The notes: generated by a model from the sequence alone, not told the origin. 64,000 nucleotides of DNA from Luteolibacter yonseiensis (GCF_016595465.1 NZ_JAENIK010000011.1:1116001-1180000); one strand, 5' to 3'; numbered from the stretch's first letter, positions 8,997 to 18,517 are shown. Made by a program: numbers and translations.

Positions 8997-9773
8997 ATGA
9001 AACGCTCCCACTTCCTCTCTCTCATGTCACTCGCAGGAATCTCACTGATGACCACCGGATCGGCGGCGGAGGAGAAGGGTGGGGGACGTTGTTTCGAACT
9101 GCGGATTTATTATGCCGCGGAAGGCAAGCTGGACGCGTTGCACACGCGCTTCCGGGATCACACCATGAAGCTTTTCGAGCGTCACGGGATGACGAACGTC
9201 GCCTACTGGGTGCCGCTTGATAATCCGGAGCGGCGGCTCGTCTATCTTCTGTCCTACCCCGGTCTGGCCGCGCGCGAGGCATCTTGGAAAGCATTCCAAG
9301 CCGACCCGGAATGGGTGGCGGCGAAGTCGGCTTCCGAGACCTCCGGAACCTTGGTCGCGAAGGTTGAGAACCGTTTCCTCGGTCTCACCGATTTTTCTCC
9401 CGAAATGAAGCTGGAGGCGGGTGCTCCGCATGTCTTCGAGATGCGGACCTATACGGCCACCGCAGGAAATCTGCCGCGCCTGCTGGAGCGGTTCCGCAAG
9501 CACACGATTTCGTTGTTTACCAAACATGGGATGCGGCACTTCGGCTATTTCACGCCGCTGCCCGGGCAGCCCGGTGCGGACGACACGCTTGTCTATTTCC
9601 TCGCACACGCGTCCAAGGAATCGCAGGCGGCTTCATTCGGCGCGTTCAGGGAAGACCCGGAGTGGTTGAAGGTGAAGGGCGAATCGGAGACGGGTGCCGG
9701 TGGCCCGCTGACGGTGCCCGATGGCGTCAAATCCGAGCTGATGAAACCCACGGACTACTCGCCGGTGAAGTGA
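8997..9773 (+). CDS. Secreted protein with two NIPSNAP domains
   Basis: A signal peptide covers about residues 1-24. Two homologous alpha/beta units of NIPSNAP type follow (about 33-130 and 145-245). Each opens with an ELRIY or EMRTYT strand and contains RFRDHT or RFRKHT and a later SWKAFQADPEW or SFGAFREDPEW segment. NIPSNAP domains are dimeric ferredoxin-like folds whose enzymatic role is not settled. The gene lies 11 bases after trxB, so co-transcription is likely. In this phylum the family is common among exported proteins (from memory). Confidence 0.85.
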   Translation: MKRSHFLSLMSLAGISLMTTGSAAEEKGGGRCFELRIYYAAEGKLDALHTRFRDHTMKLFERHGMTNVAYWVPLDNPERRLVYLLSYPGLAAREASWKAFQADPEWVAAKSASETSGTLVAKVENRFLGLTDFSPEMKLEAGAPHVFEMRTYTATAGNLPRLLERFRKHTISLFTKHGMRHFGYFTPLPGQPGADDTLVYFLAHASKESQAASFGAFREDPEWLKVKGESETGAGGPLTVPDGVKSELMKPTDYSPVK

Positions 9774-9904
9774 CCCGCGCCGTTAGGTGATTGTTTGGGA
9801 AATTTACTGACGTGGCGGAAAAATCCAGTCAGTGTGCGCGCACCTTCCTTCTTGGTCCGTGAAGCAGCCGACCAATGCCGGGGGATGGCAGAAACTCCAC
9901 CACC

Positions 9905-11119
9905 ATGCGTTCATTCCAAACGAGGCAACTGATTATTTTCACGGCAGCACTGGGCGGATTGATGCCCGACATGGCATGCGCCGCAGGCTACTATCTGCCG
10001 AACCAGGACGCGTTCGCCACGTCGCGGGGGAACGCATTCGTCGCGACGGCGGACAGCGCGGCGGCCGTTTTCTACAATCCGGCGGGTATGACCCAGTTGG
10101 AACGTCCACAGGTCCAGGCCGGAGCCTATGCGATCGTGCTCGGCAACCGTGCGACGGTGCAGGGTGAGGAGACGGAGGCGAAAAACGAACTTCAGGTGGT
10201 GCCAAGCCTTTATTACGTCCAGCCTTTCAATGACCGGCTCAGCTTCGGTTTCGGACTGAACAGCCCATGGGGGCTCGGGACGGACTGGGGACGTGACAGC
10301 AACATGAGTCCGGTGGTGACGGAAGCGCGCCTGCTGTTCGCCAGCGCAACCTCCGCGGTCGCCTATAAGGTAACGGATGAATTTTCCATCGGCGCATCGT
10401 TTTCAGTCAATTATGCGGATCTGACCCTGGAGCAGGGACTCAGGGATCCCGGAACGGGCGCGGGCATTCCCGGCAGCTACTTCCGCTATAACGGGGATGA
10501 CATCGGTTTCGCCGGTGCCGTCGGTTTGCGTTGGCAACCCCACGAACAACACGCGTTCGGCCTGAACTACCAGACTGGATCTTCGTTCGACTTGAACGGC
10601 AAAACCGAGTCCAACCTGCTCGCGGATGATTCCTCGGCCGGGATGGAATTCATGACACCGGACCGGGTGGCGGTGGGATACTCATATCGGCCCAAACCGG
10701 GCTGGAACATCGAGGCGAACATCGAGTGGCTGAACTGGGATTCGCTGAACACGCTGAATGTGAAAACCTCGACGGTGCCGGGGACCGATACGGTGCCGGT
10801 GACCTTCGATTGGGAGTCTTCCTTCATCTACGAAATCGGCGCCTCCTATACCACCGAAAGCGGCTATATTTTCGCCATCGGTTACGACTACAACGAGAGC
10901 TCGCAACCTGACACGAATTTCACTCCCGGTGTTTGCGATGCGGACCTCCAATGGCTGAATCTCGGCTTTGGCAGGAAATGCGGTGATCATCAGTGGATGC
11001 TCACCTATCAGTTCGGCTACTCGAACCGCACTGTGGACGGTGCGACGGAGCCGCTCGCGAACGGCCGTTACAAGTCCCGCCACAACGCCCTGGTGCTTGC
11101 TTGGCAGCAGGACTTCTGA
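9905..11119 (+). CDS. OmpP1/FadL/TodX-family outer-membrane transport protein
   Basis: From the ATG at 9905 the protein has 404 residues with a signal peptide cleaved near ACAAG. The mature start GYYLPNQDAFATSRGNAFVATADSAAAVFYNPAGM is spread over residues 27-60 and ends with the NPAG motif that defines FadL-like porins. The remainder alternates short amphipathic strands and ends in an aromatic residue (QQDF), as outer-membrane barrels do. It should take up hydrophobic compounds such as fatty acids. An ATG ten codons upstream is possible but would spoil the signal peptide. Confidence 0.88.
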   Translation: MRSFQTRQLIIFTAALGGLMPDMACAAGYYLPNQDAFATSRGNAFVATADSAAAVFYNPAGMTQLERPQVQAGAYAIVLGNRATVQGEETEAKNELQVVPSLYYVQPFNDRLSFGFGLNSPWGLGTDWGRDSNMSPVVTEARLLFASATSAVAYKVTDEFSIGASFSVNYADLTLEQGLRDPGTGAGIPGSYFRYNGDDIGFAGAVGLRWQPHEQHAFGLNYQTGSSFDLNGKTESNLLADDSSAGMEFMTPDRVAVGYSYRPKPGWNIEANIEWLNWDSLNTLNVKTSTVPGTDTVPVTFDWESSFIYEIGASYTTESGYIFAIGYDYNESSQPDTNFTPGVCDADLQWLNLGFGRKCGDHQWMLTYQFGYSNRTVDGATEPLANGRYKSRHNALVLAWQQDF

Positions 11120-11188
11120 AGCCGTAAAGAGGACATCTTGTCCATTTCTCCCGTCCTCCCCTTTCCTATCTGGGGAAGGGGACTGGTA

Positions 11189-11581
11189 TCAGTTGATCGC
11201 GTTCAACACGTGTGACTTTTCCTTCCGTTGGAACTCGGTGGGCGTCACGCCGTGGAATAATTGGAAATCGCGGGAAAACATCTTCGAATTCGTAAATCCC
11301 AGGTCAATCGCGACTTCCTTGATCGGTGAACCCGCCCTCAGCAACGACCGGGCCGCCACCATGCGCTCCTGCCGCATCCAGTCTTTCGGGGAAATGCCGA
11401 TGCCGTCCTCGAACACACGGCGGAGATGGCGTTCCGATACCCCAATCCGTTCGCTCAGGAAACTCATCCTGTAGTCACCCTCACGGGCGATCTGGGACAA
11501 TGACAGAGGCAGAGGTTCGCGGGCCAGAATCGCGAGAAACCTTCCGTCTCGCTGGGTAATTTCTACGTCGCGGCGTTTCAC
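11189..11581 (-). CDS. Single-domain AraC-family transcriptional regulator
   Basis: The 130 residues hold little more than the double helix-turn-helix of the AraC family: MSFLSERIGVSERHLRRVF, then IKEVAIDLGFTNSKMFSRDFQLFHGVTPTEFQR. There is no room for an N-terminal ligand-binding domain, so any effector must be sensed by another protein or the regulator responds to its own level. It is convergent with the FadL-like gene. A candidate promoter and a 9-bp inverted repeat lie upstream. Confidence 0.88.
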   Translation of the reverse strand: MKRRDVEITQRDGRFLAILAREPLPLSLSQIAREGDYRMSFLSERIGVSERHLRRVFEDGIGISPKDWMRQERMVAARSLLRAGSPIKEVAIDLGFTNSKMFSRDFQLFHGVTPTEFQRKEKSHVLNAIN

Positions 11582-11601
11582 GGGTGTAAAGGGATGGGCA
11601 G

Positions 11602-11630
11602 ATAGGACTTTATCACGAACGGACTGTCAA
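11602..11630 (-). promoter_or_regulatory. Candidate sigma-70 promoter of the AraC-type gene
   Basis: On the minus strand a perfect -35 TTGACA (11630-11625) is followed after 17 bases by a weak -10 TCCTAT (11607-11602), about 20 bases before the start codon. The -10 matches the consensus only in part. Confidence 0.35.
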
Positions 11631-11679
11631 TTCCTTAAAATTATTCGGCGGACATAATGAATATTTTAAAAATATGATT

Positions 11680-11707
11680 TTCAATGATTTATGAACTTCA
11701 TTGAAAT
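11680..11707. repeat. 9-bp perfect inverted repeat, possible operator
   Basis: The arms TTTCAATGA (11680-11688) and TCATTGAAA (11699-11707) are separated by 10 bases. The repeat lies about 100 bases upstream of the AraC-type gene. No T-run follows, so an operator is more likely than a terminator. Confidence 0.35.
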
Positions 11708-11893
11708 CACGGTCCGCCCGGCGTCGATGGTTATTCACAAGAAGGTCCGTTGAATAACGGTTGGTGACGAGATTGTTGGAAATTATTCCCAAAAGGATGT
11801 GAACAAGTATAACGTATTTGAAGCGTCTGTTTTTAGAGGGGATTTTTAAATTACACTTCAGCGCGGCGAAGAGGAAGTGAGCCTGCGGGAAAA

Positions 11894-12568
11894 TCAGGCC
11901 GCAGTGCCCTCATAGATCGTGACCACGCCGAAAGTGATGGGGGTGGCGTCTGTTTTGCCAAATCCACAAGTCTCGAGAAGATCGGTCATTCCCTTGCCTG
12001 ATGGAAACTGTTCGATGGAACCGCCGAGGTATTCGTAGGCGTCTTTCTGTCCCGTGAGGGCTCCGGCCATTTTTGGCAGGACGTGATGCAGGTACCAACG
12101 GTAAGGGCGGCGGAGGATTCCCTCCGGAAGCGAGAAATCCAGAATGACAAGGCGGCCTCCCGGCTTCAGCACCCGCCGCATCTCACGCAGTGCCGCAGGA
12201 TAGTCAGCCATGTTCCTGAGGCCGAAGGCGACCGTGACCACATCGAAGCCGCTGTCAGGAAACGGCAGATGCAGCGCATCCGCGACGATGGTTCTTGCGA
12301 TGCCGCGGCTCGCGGCATGGGCGAGCATCTCCGCGCAGAAGTCCGAGGCGGTGACCTCGCAGTCGGGAATCTGGTCCTGGATCTCCAGAGCGAGATCGCC
12401 GGTGCCGCTGGCCACGTCAAGAAGACGGGAGGGCTTCCATTTCCGGATGCGGGCCGTGACGATCTTCCGCCAGATGATGTCCATGCCGCCGCTGAGGACG
12501 TGGTTGGTCACCACATAGCGGTCGGCGATTCTCGCGAAGGCATCATGGACGTAGGTTGCGTCGGGCAT
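11894..12568 (-). CDS. ubiE: Ubiquinone/menaquinone biosynthesis C-methyltransferase
   Basis: This SAM-dependent methyltransferase of 224 residues carries DVASGTGDLALE (SAM motif I), then VAFGLRNMADYPAALREM and RRVLKPGGRLVILDFSLP, all diagnostic of UbiE/MenG. It methylates demethylmenaquinone, or the benzoquinol intermediate, in respiratory quinone synthesis. Length and N-terminus (FARIADRYVVTNHVLSGG) are normal. It stands alone on the minus strand with no other quinone genes beside it. Confidence 0.95.
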   Translation of the reverse strand: MPDATYVHDAFARIADRYVVTNHVLSGGMDIIWRKIVTARIRKWKPSRLLDVASGTGDLALEIQDQIPDCEVTASDFCAEMLAHAASRGIARTIVADALHLPFPDSGFDVVTVAFGLRNMADYPAALREMRRVLKPGGRLVILDFSLPEGILRRPYRWYLHHVLPKMAGALTGQKDAYEYLGGSIEQFPSGKGMTDLLETCGFGKTDATPITFGVVTIYEGTAA

Positions 12569-12733
12569 GCACGATGGGTAAACGGGATGCGGATGGCCGC
12601 AAGCGAATTACGTACCTGTGGCAGCGGGATCCGCCTCCGCAACCGGCCGGCCCCCATGCAGGGTTCCGCAGAATTTTCTTTCCCTCAAGCTCCGGATCCT
12701 GCATGTGAATGGTGATTTTCATCACCCATCGCC

Positions 12734-13165
12734 ATGTTCAAGGAATTCAAGGAATTTGCTCTCAAGGGAAACCTCATCGATATGGCCGTCGCTTTTGTCA
12801 TGGGCGCGGCCTTTACCAAGCTTTCCACCTCCTTCATCGAGGGGCTGGTGATGCCTTGGGTGGGATTGATCGGAAACGGAATGGACTTCACCAACAAGTT
12901 CATCGCGCTTTCGGATAAAGTGACGGCGACCAGCCTGGTTGAAGCGAAAAAGCAGGGTGCTGTGTTCGCCTACGGGGACTTCATCACGGTGGCCATCAAC
13001 TTTTTCATCGTCGCGTTTGTCATGTTCCTCGTCGTGAAAGCGATCAACAAGGCGAAGAAGCTGGCGGAGAAGCAGGAAGCCGCGGCACCGGCCCCGGTTC
13101 CTGTGCCCACCGCGGAGGAGCGGCTGCTCACCGAGATCCGCGATTTGCTCAAGTCGAAGGCCTAA
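12734..13165 (+). CDS. mscL: Large-conductance mechanosensitive channel
   Basis: The 143-residue protein starts with the typical MscL N-terminal helix FKEFKEFALKGNLIDMAVA. The first membrane helix VAFVMGAAFTKLSTSFIEGLVMP follows, then a periplasmic loop, a second membrane helix near residues 80-105 (FITVAINFFIVAFVMFLVV) and a charged C-terminal bundle with LLTEIRDLLK. It opens under hypo-osmotic membrane tension. A likely terminator follows at 13249-13285. Confidence 0.96.
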   Translation: MFKEFKEFALKGNLIDMAVAFVMGAAFTKLSTSFIEGLVMPWVGLIGNGMDFTNKFIALSDKVTATSLVEAKKQGAVFAYGDFITVAINFFIVAFVMFLVVKAINKAKKLAEKQEAAAPAPVPVPTAEERLLTEIRDLLKSKA

Positions 13166-13248
13166 ATTGTTTCTGACCGGATTTTCCGTATCCCTTCCAT
13201 GTTGGGGGCGGGCGTTTGTCATGTGGCCAAACCACTTCGGACATCATG

Positions 13249-13285
13249 CCGGAAGGGGATAATTTTCCCCGTCCGGTCGCTTTTC
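13249..13285 (+). terminator. Probable intrinsic terminator after mscL
   Basis: The arms CCGGA-A-GGGGA (13249-13259) and TCCCC-G-TCCGG (13266-13276) form an 11-position stem with one mismatch and a 6-base loop. A CGCTTTTCCT stretch follows. It sits between mscL and the glnB promoter. Confidence 0.5.
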
Positions 13286-13348
13286 CTCTAGTCACGGGCG
13301 GTTGGAACGCATAGATTTGTGGCAGAAAAAAAATTAGAGTGTGTATGA

Positions 13349-13741
<393 letters not shown>

Positions 13742-13766
13742 GGTTCCGCTCCTGATCAACCAACCG

Positions 13767-13800
13767 ACCACCGCATTCCCTTGGAATCGGTGGTTCTTTG
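13767..13800 (+). terminator. Intrinsic terminator after the P-II gene
   Basis: The stem combines ACCACCG (13767-13773) with CGGTGGT (13788-13794) and ATTCC (13775-13779) with GGAAT (13783-13787), with a single bulged C and a 3-base loop. TCTTTG follows. It starts 25 bases after the stop codon. Confidence 0.65.
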
Positions 13801-13836
13801 TGTTTACTAATAACCGGGAAAAGCTCTTTTTAGGTC

Positions 13837-14148
13837 ATGCCAAATTGGAATACAGCGGTGGGCCGCGTGCGTGGAGTGGGAATGCTGGAGGGGATTTCGT
13901 TCCTGTTGCTGATGGGTGTCGCGATGCCGTTGAAGTATTTCGCGGGAATGCCCGAAGCGGTGAAATGGACGGGTTGGGCGCACGGCCTCTTGTTCGTGCT
14001 TTACTGCCTCACGATTTTCCAAGCCCTGCTCGGTGGTCAGCTATCATTCGGGAAATCCGTGATGGCGTTCGTTGCGTCCCTCATTCCGTTCGGACCGTTT
14101 CTCGTCGATCGCCAGTTGGCGAAAGAAGATCGTCCCGAGGAAATCTAA
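13837..14148 (+). CDS. DUF3817 small integral membrane protein
   Basis: The 103-residue protein contains three hydrophobic segments. It has the conserved DUF3817 elements GMLEGISFLLLMGVAMPLKY and GWAHGLLFVLYCL, and ends in a short charged tail. Function of the family is unknown. The last four bases overlap the 3' end of the convergent nnr gene. Confidence 0.85.
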   Translation: MPNWNTAVGRVRGVGMLEGISFLLLMGVAMPLKYFAGMPEAVKWTGWAHGLLFVLYCLTIFQALLGGQLSFGKSVMAFVASLIPFGPFLVDRQLAKEDRPEEI

Positions 14149-15641
14149 CGATCCGCGGATTTCCAATCACGGAACGCGGCACCGAGGAAATGCGAAACAT
14201 CGCTTGGCGCCAGTGATTCTTCGGAAAGGTGGCGCTCGTTCAGTGCGATCTCGGCGGCGCGCCCGCAGAGCCATGCTGACAAGGCGGCCGCCTGCACCGG
14301 GGTGTCGCCGTTGGCGAGGCGGGCGCCGATCACTCCGGTCAGCAGATCTCCCTGGCCACCGGTGGCCATGCCGGGAGTGCCGGTCGAATTGCAGAACACC
14401 GGCTGGTTTGCAGCGGTCACAAGCGTCCGGGACCCCTTGAGCAGCAAAGTGGCCGAAACCCGATTGGCAAAGCGGACGACAGCTTCTTCCCGGGAGAACC
14501 CTGTCAGGTCCGGTGCGAGGCGGGCGAATTCTCCAGGATGGGGAGTGAGGATGTGCCTGTCGTTGAGGATCGCCGTTTTTCCGGTCTTCGCGATGTGGTT
14601 CAAGGCATCCGCATCGACCACGGTGGGGACTTCCGTGCGGGCGATAAGGTCTGTCAGTGCGGCGGACCAGGTATCATTCATTTCTCCCAATCCGCAACCG
14701 ACGACCAAGCTGTCATACCGGAGCCCGGACATTTCCATGGGATTTTCAATTCCCCTGACAATGATTTCAGGCGGGCATCTGGCCGCCACGAGGGCATGCG
14801 CGGATCTGGGAGTGAAAAGCGTGATGAGCCCGCCTCCGCCGCTCAGGGCTCCTGTGGCGGCAAGCACCGCGGCTCCCGTATAATCTTCGGAACCGGCGAG
14901 GATTGCGACGCGACCGGCCTGTCCCTTGTGGAAATCGAACGGGCGTGGGGATTTGCCGAAAGGGAGGGTCTGCGGGGAAACGATCCCGAGCCCGCTTTTT
15001 CCGGAGGCTGCCAGGGGAGGGACATCCACCACCGCCAGGGCTCCGGTCACGGAGGAGGCGGATGCTGTCAGCAATCCATGCTTCGCGTTCCCGATCATGA
15101 ACGTGATGTCGGCGGTGACGGTATCGGGCGAAATTTCACCAGTGTCCGCGTTGATGCCGGACGGGAGGTCAACCGAGGCGATCCGCGCTCCGGAATGGTT
15201 TCGAAGCGAGGACATTTCCGCCGCAAGCGATGACAGCGGCTCCCGGAGAGGGCCGGATGTGCCGGTGCCAAGGAGGCCGTCGAGCAAGAGGAGGGGTTTT
15301 TTCACATCCGCAGACGAGGGCGGATGTTCGAGGGGGATATCAATGCCGAGTTCGTCCCATTTCTTCCTGACCAGCGGAGAACATTCATGGACAGGCCAGG
15401 CATTTCGGATGGTTGCATCCCAACCGAATTCGTCGCGCAGGATCCGGAGTGCGACCAAGGTATCGCCCGCGTTGTGGCCCTTCCCGAGGTAGCCGACGAC
15501 CGTGCCGGGATGGGGAAAATAACGACCGATGGCACGTCCGAGCCGTTCGCCCGCGAGATCGAGAAGCTGCTCCTCCGTCCATCCATCCGCCATGGCCGAG
15601 GATTCAGCCGCGAGCATTTCAGCAATCGTTACCGAACCCAT
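14145..15641 (-). CDS. nnr: Bifunctional NAD(P)H-hydrate epimerase / ADP-dependent NAD(P)H-hydrate dehydratase
   Basis: This 498-residue fusion repairs damaged NADHX and NADPHX. The N-terminal YjeF-type epimerase (about 1-205) has the GKGHNAGD nucleotide-loop motif and VDLPSGINADTG. The C-terminal ribokinase-like dehydratase (about 220-490) has DADALNHIA, LTPHPGEFARL and the catalytic-loop motif GMATGGQGDLLTG. Length and order match bacterial Nnr. The short insertions in the epimerase half (for example HPPSSADVKK) look lineage-specific. Confidence 0.94.
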   Translation of the reverse strand: MGSVTIAEMLAAESSAMADGWTEEQLLDLAGERLGRAIGRYFPHPGTVVGYLGKGHNAGDTLVALRILRDEFGWDATIRNAWPVHECSPLVRKKWDELGIDIPLEHPPSSADVKKPLLLLDGLLGTGTSGPLREPLSSLAAEMSSLRNHSGARIASVDLPSGINADTGEISPDTVTADITFMIGNAKHGLLTASASSVTGALAVVDVPPLAASGKSGLGIVSPQTLPFGKSPRPFDFHKGQAGRVAILAGSEDYTGAAVLAATGALSGGGGLITLFTPRSAHALVAARCPPEIIVRGIENPMEMSGLRYDSLVVGCGLGEMNDTWSAALTDLIARTEVPTVVDADALNHIAKTGKTAILNDRHILTPHPGEFARLAPDLTGFSREEAVVRFANRVSATLLLKGSRTLVTAANQPVFCNSTGTPGMATGGQGDLLTGVIGARLANGDTPVQAAALSAWLCGRAAEIALNERHLSEESLAPSDVSHFLGAAFRDWKSADR

Positions 15642-15684
15642 GAAATGAAACTACGCGGCTTCTGATGAAGCGTCACTTGGAAAT

Positions 15685-16287
15685 TCAGCCGTCCCGGCGA
15701 TAGCGCTGGATGCCATCCACGATTCCTTGTGCGATGCTCTCGCGGAACCATCCGGACTTCATGCGGTTGCGTTCGGCGGTGTTGCTGACAAATCCGCCTT
15801 CCACCAGGATCGCGGGGATCTGTGAATTCCGGATCACATAAAAACGCGCGTATTTCGCACTGCGATCCACCGTGCGGGTGCGGCGGATGAGGCTGTTCTG
15901 CACATACTGGGCGAGAGGGCGGCTCGCCGGATTGGAGAAGAAGGTTTCCAAACCGCTGACGTCCTGTTTCCAAGTGTAGTTATAGTGGATGCTGACGAAA
16001 ATCGCGTTGCGGTAACGGTTCCCGACATTCACCCGCTGGGGAAGCGAGATGAAGTAGTCGCTGCGGCGCGTCATCACCGTTTGATAACCGAGAGCCTTCA
16101 ACTTGCTTTCAAGCCGGTATGCGGTGTCGAGGGCGAGGTGTTTTTCATAGACCCGACCCCATTGGCCTCCATTGTCGTGTCCTCCGTGGCCGGCGTCGAT
16201 GACGACCGTCCGGAAGCTGGCGGCCTGTGCCGCGCTGCTGAAGGCGCAAAGGGCCATCAGAGCCAGGGATGTGATGAGTTTTTTCAT
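15685..16287 (-). CDS. Secreted N-acetylmuramoyl-L-alanine amidase (Amidase_3)
   Basis: A signal peptide (MKKLITSLALMALCAFSSAAQA) precedes a catalytic domain with all expected zinc ligands: His in VVIDAGHGGHD, Glu in VYEKHLAL, His in VSIHYN and the catalytic Glu in ILVEGGFVSN. The enzyme cleaves the amide bond between the peptidoglycan glycan chain and stem peptide in the periplasm. At 200 residues it is a minimal form with no AMIN or LysM targeting domain. Confidence 0.93.
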   Translation of the reverse strand: MKKLITSLALMALCAFSSAAQAASFRTVVIDAGHGGHDNGGQWGRVYEKHLALDTAYRLESKLKALGYQTVMTRRSDYFISLPQRVNVGNRYRNAIFVSIHYNYTWKQDVSGLETFFSNPASRPLAQYVQNSLIRRTRTVDRSAKYARFYVIRNSQIPAILVEGGFVSNTAERNRMKSGWFRESIAQGIVDGIQRYRRDG

Positions 16288-16336
16288 AAAAAAATGAAAT
16301 AAATAGTTAAGCCCGTGAAACAGTTAACGAAAGTTG

Positions 16337-16354
16337 ACTTTTTTTAAAAAAAGT
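16337..16354. repeat. 18-bp perfect A/T palindrome
   Basis: ACTTTTTTTAAAAAAAGT is its own reverse complement. It lies in the gap between the secreted-protein gene ending at 16402 and the amidase start. It may act as a weak terminator or mark a promoter region; its role is not determinable. Confidence 0.4.
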
Positions 16355-16401
16355 AAAGAGAATTTAAATGAAAGAGAGAAATTCCGATTGAGGCGGAAAG
16401 C

Positions 16402-17280
16402 TCAATACGTGCCAGCAGGGCGGTCGGAGGCCTTGCGGACCTTCGCTTTCGCTTCGGCGGCGGCTTTGGCATCGTAGGGGATGCTGTTGGAGACGCGGAC
16501 GGACCCGTCAGCATAGGTGAGGAGCTGGGGGTCGCCTTGGGGGCCACGCTGGTGGATCTGGCGGTTGGTCATCTTTCCGTCGGTATCCACCTCGCAATGC
16601 ACCCACATGGTCGGCGTGGCCAGGAACATGACGTGCATGCGTTGACGTCCATCCACGGTGACGAGCGGCTTGCGCAGCATCAGGGCATCGCCCAGAGGGA
16701 AGGTCCGCACGTTCTGGGCGGTATTGACGTCGATGATCTGCGCGTAGATCTGGGATTTGTCGTCGCTGCTGAAATTGAGAACCCTGAATTCACGGATTTG
16801 TCCGGGTCTGCCTGCGACACCGACTTTTTGCTTCCAATACGGAGAACCCGGGGTCTGGTCGAAGAGCACCCGGTTGGTTGTCGAGCCGTCGCCGACTCCG
16901 GGAACGTGGATGACGGCCACGGCTGAGAAATTTCCGGGTTCGCTCAGTTGGAAATGTTCGGCCAGATCCACCTCGCGTGCCATGGTTTCCCCGGCTTTGA
17001 CGGTCATTTTACCGAAGGAACGGTCCCTTTTTGGAGAAACGGAGTCACCTTTCCGATCCTTGATGATGATATCCAGCCACTGGTTGCGGCCATCGCTGGC
17101 GAAGGTGAGCGGCTGGCCGGCGTGATTGGTGATGGTGATGACGGCGAGGACGGGCTCGCCGGCGAGATACTGCTTCTTGGAAAGGCGCAGCGTGCTGGCC
17201 ACCTGGGCGTCAGCGACGTGGGAAAGCGCGGTGGCGAGGAATGCCAGGGTGAGTAGGCGGAGGCTCCGGATGATGGTCAC
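16402..17280 (-). CDS. Secreted protein with an Ig-like N-terminal domain, unknown function
   Basis: The signal peptide spans about residues 1-25 (SHVADA). Residues 30-130 read like an immunoglobulin-type beta sandwich (LSKKQYLAGEPVLAVITITNHAG), similar in feel to BsuPI-type domains. The middle part is beta-rich without recognisable motifs, and the C-terminus is an Ala/Lys-rich helix. I cannot assign a family or role. Confidence 0.7.
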   Translation of the reverse strand: MTIIRSLRLLTLAFLATALSHVADAQVASTLRLSKKQYLAGEPVLAVITITNHAGQPLTFASDGRNQWLDIIIKDRKGDSVSPKRDRSFGKMTVKAGETMAREVDLAEHFQLSEPGNFSAVAVIHVPGVGDGSTTNRVLFDQTPGSPYWKQKVGVAGRPGQIREFRVLNFSSDDKSQIYAQIIDVNTAQNVRTFPLGDALMLRKPLVTVDGRQRMHVMFLATPTMWVHCEVDTDGKMTNRQIHQRGPQGDPQLLTYADGSVRVSNSIPYDAKAAAEAKAKVRKASDRPAGTY

Positions 17281-17360
17281 TCGCGACAGCTAGCCGTAAT
17301 CCGACCGGGCGTCAACCTTACGAAAAAGCGTGTGGAAGTTTTACAAAGTATTCCAAACAC

Positions 17361-18434
17361 TCAAACTTCACCGTCCGGATAAAGCTGGTGGAACTTGATG
17401 GCTTCGACGGCGATCGCGGCGGCGGTGCCGAAGATCGTCTCCACCGTCGCCGTCCGGGGCACCTGGGCGGCGGGCCTGGACAGGCCGAGGATGAGCTGGC
17501 CGTAGTTCTGGGCTCCCGCCACGTGCTGGAGCAGTTTGAGCGAGATATGGGCGGCGTCCAGGTTGGGGAAGACGAGCACATCCGCGGTCGGGCGGGCTTC
17601 CGCAGCCGGGAGTTTGGTTTCCGCAGCCTCGGGATCGAGCGCGACATCGGCTTGAACCTCACCCTCGATGCTGATTTCCAAAAACTGGTGCAGCGCGTGG
17701 TCTTGAGCGAGGGATGCTGCGGCCGCCATCTTGCGTGCGTCCGGAGTGCTGGCGGAGCCCTTGGTCGAGTGGCTCAGCATCGCGACATGGGCCTTGCGTC
17801 CGAGGAAGTGGTGGGCGAGCTTGCCGGTCTCGATGGCGATGGCGGCGAGCTGCGTGACGTCCGGGTTCGGGATCAGCCCGCAATCCGCGAGGAAAAGGAC
17901 GCCGTTTCCACCCATATGTTTCAGATGGTCGCCGGTGAGCATGGTGACACCGAAAATCTTCGGCACATCCGGCAGGGGCTTGATGGTGTGGAGCAGGGCG
18001 CGGAAGTAGGAGGCGGGCAATGCCTGGTTGCCACCGACCAATGCGTCCGCCTGGCCGTATTGCACCATGAGCGCGCCGAAGTAATGGGGACGTGAGACGA
18101 TCTCCGCAGGATCTCCGATCTGCAAGGTCCGGTAGCGTGCCATGTTTTCCACACGCTGACAGAAGAGTTTGAAGTCGGACGCCAGGGGAGGATCAATGAT
18201 ATGGATGAATCTCAATGACGCGCCATGCTCCGCCGCGATGGCACGGATGCGCTCCTTGTTCCCCAACAGGATGGGAGCCACGGCCTCGATTTCCACCAGA
18301 CGCGCCGCGGCCTGGATGACGCGGATGTCCTCGCCTTCTGTGAAAACCACCCGTTTCGGATGGCGGCGGAGTTGCTCGAGAAGGTTTTGGGTGACGGAGT
18401 TACCCGTGGTGGCGGCGTGGGAAATGTCGGACAT
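17361..18434 (-). CDS. pta: Phosphate acetyltransferase
   Basis: From the ATG at 18434 it has 357 residues, covering only the PTA/PTB catalytic domain. The N-terminal BioD-like and DRTGG domains of long Pta are absent. It has KRVVFTEGEDIRVIQAA, DALVGGNQALPASYFRALLHTIK and the C-terminal GLSRPAAQVPRTATVETIF that replaces the family's usual GLxxPVxxxSRxxxxxDI. It would interconvert acetyl-CoA and acetyl phosphate. No ackA is adjacent. A phosphate butyryltransferase role is possible but less likely. Confidence 0.85.
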   Translation of the reverse strand: MSDISHAATTGNSVTQNLLEQLRRHPKRVVFTEGEDIRVIQAAARLVEIEAVAPILLGNKERIRAIAAEHGASLRFIHIIDPPLASDFKLFCQRVENMARYRTLQIGDPAEIVSRPHYFGALMVQYGQADALVGGNQALPASYFRALLHTIKPLPDVPKIFGVTMLTGDHLKHMGGNGVLFLADCGLIPNPDVTQLAAIAIETGKLAHHFLGRKAHVAMLSHSTKGSASTPDARKMAAAASLAQDHALHQFLEISIEGEVQADVALDPEAAETKLPAAEARPTADVLVFPNLDAAHISLKLLQHVAGAQNYGQLILGLSRPAAQVPRTATVETIFGTAAAIAVEAIKFHQLYPDGEV

Positions 18435-18517
18435 GGAAACTCTGGCGTTTGCAGCCTGCGGTGAGTCTAGTATGGGTTTTCGCATCCGTTCAACCCGATT
18501 CATCCTGAAATACGAAA

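Larger units (their letters stand above)
11582..11893. other. AT-rich intergenic region upstream of the AraC-type gene
   Basis: This 312-base gap is clearly richer in A and T than its surroundings and has no credible reading frame. It holds a possible promoter for the AraC-type gene (11602-11630, minus strand) and an inverted repeat TTTCAATGA / TCATTGAAA (11680-11688 and 11699-11707, 10-base loop). The repeat could be a regulator-binding site. Nothing else was seen. Confidence 0.5.
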
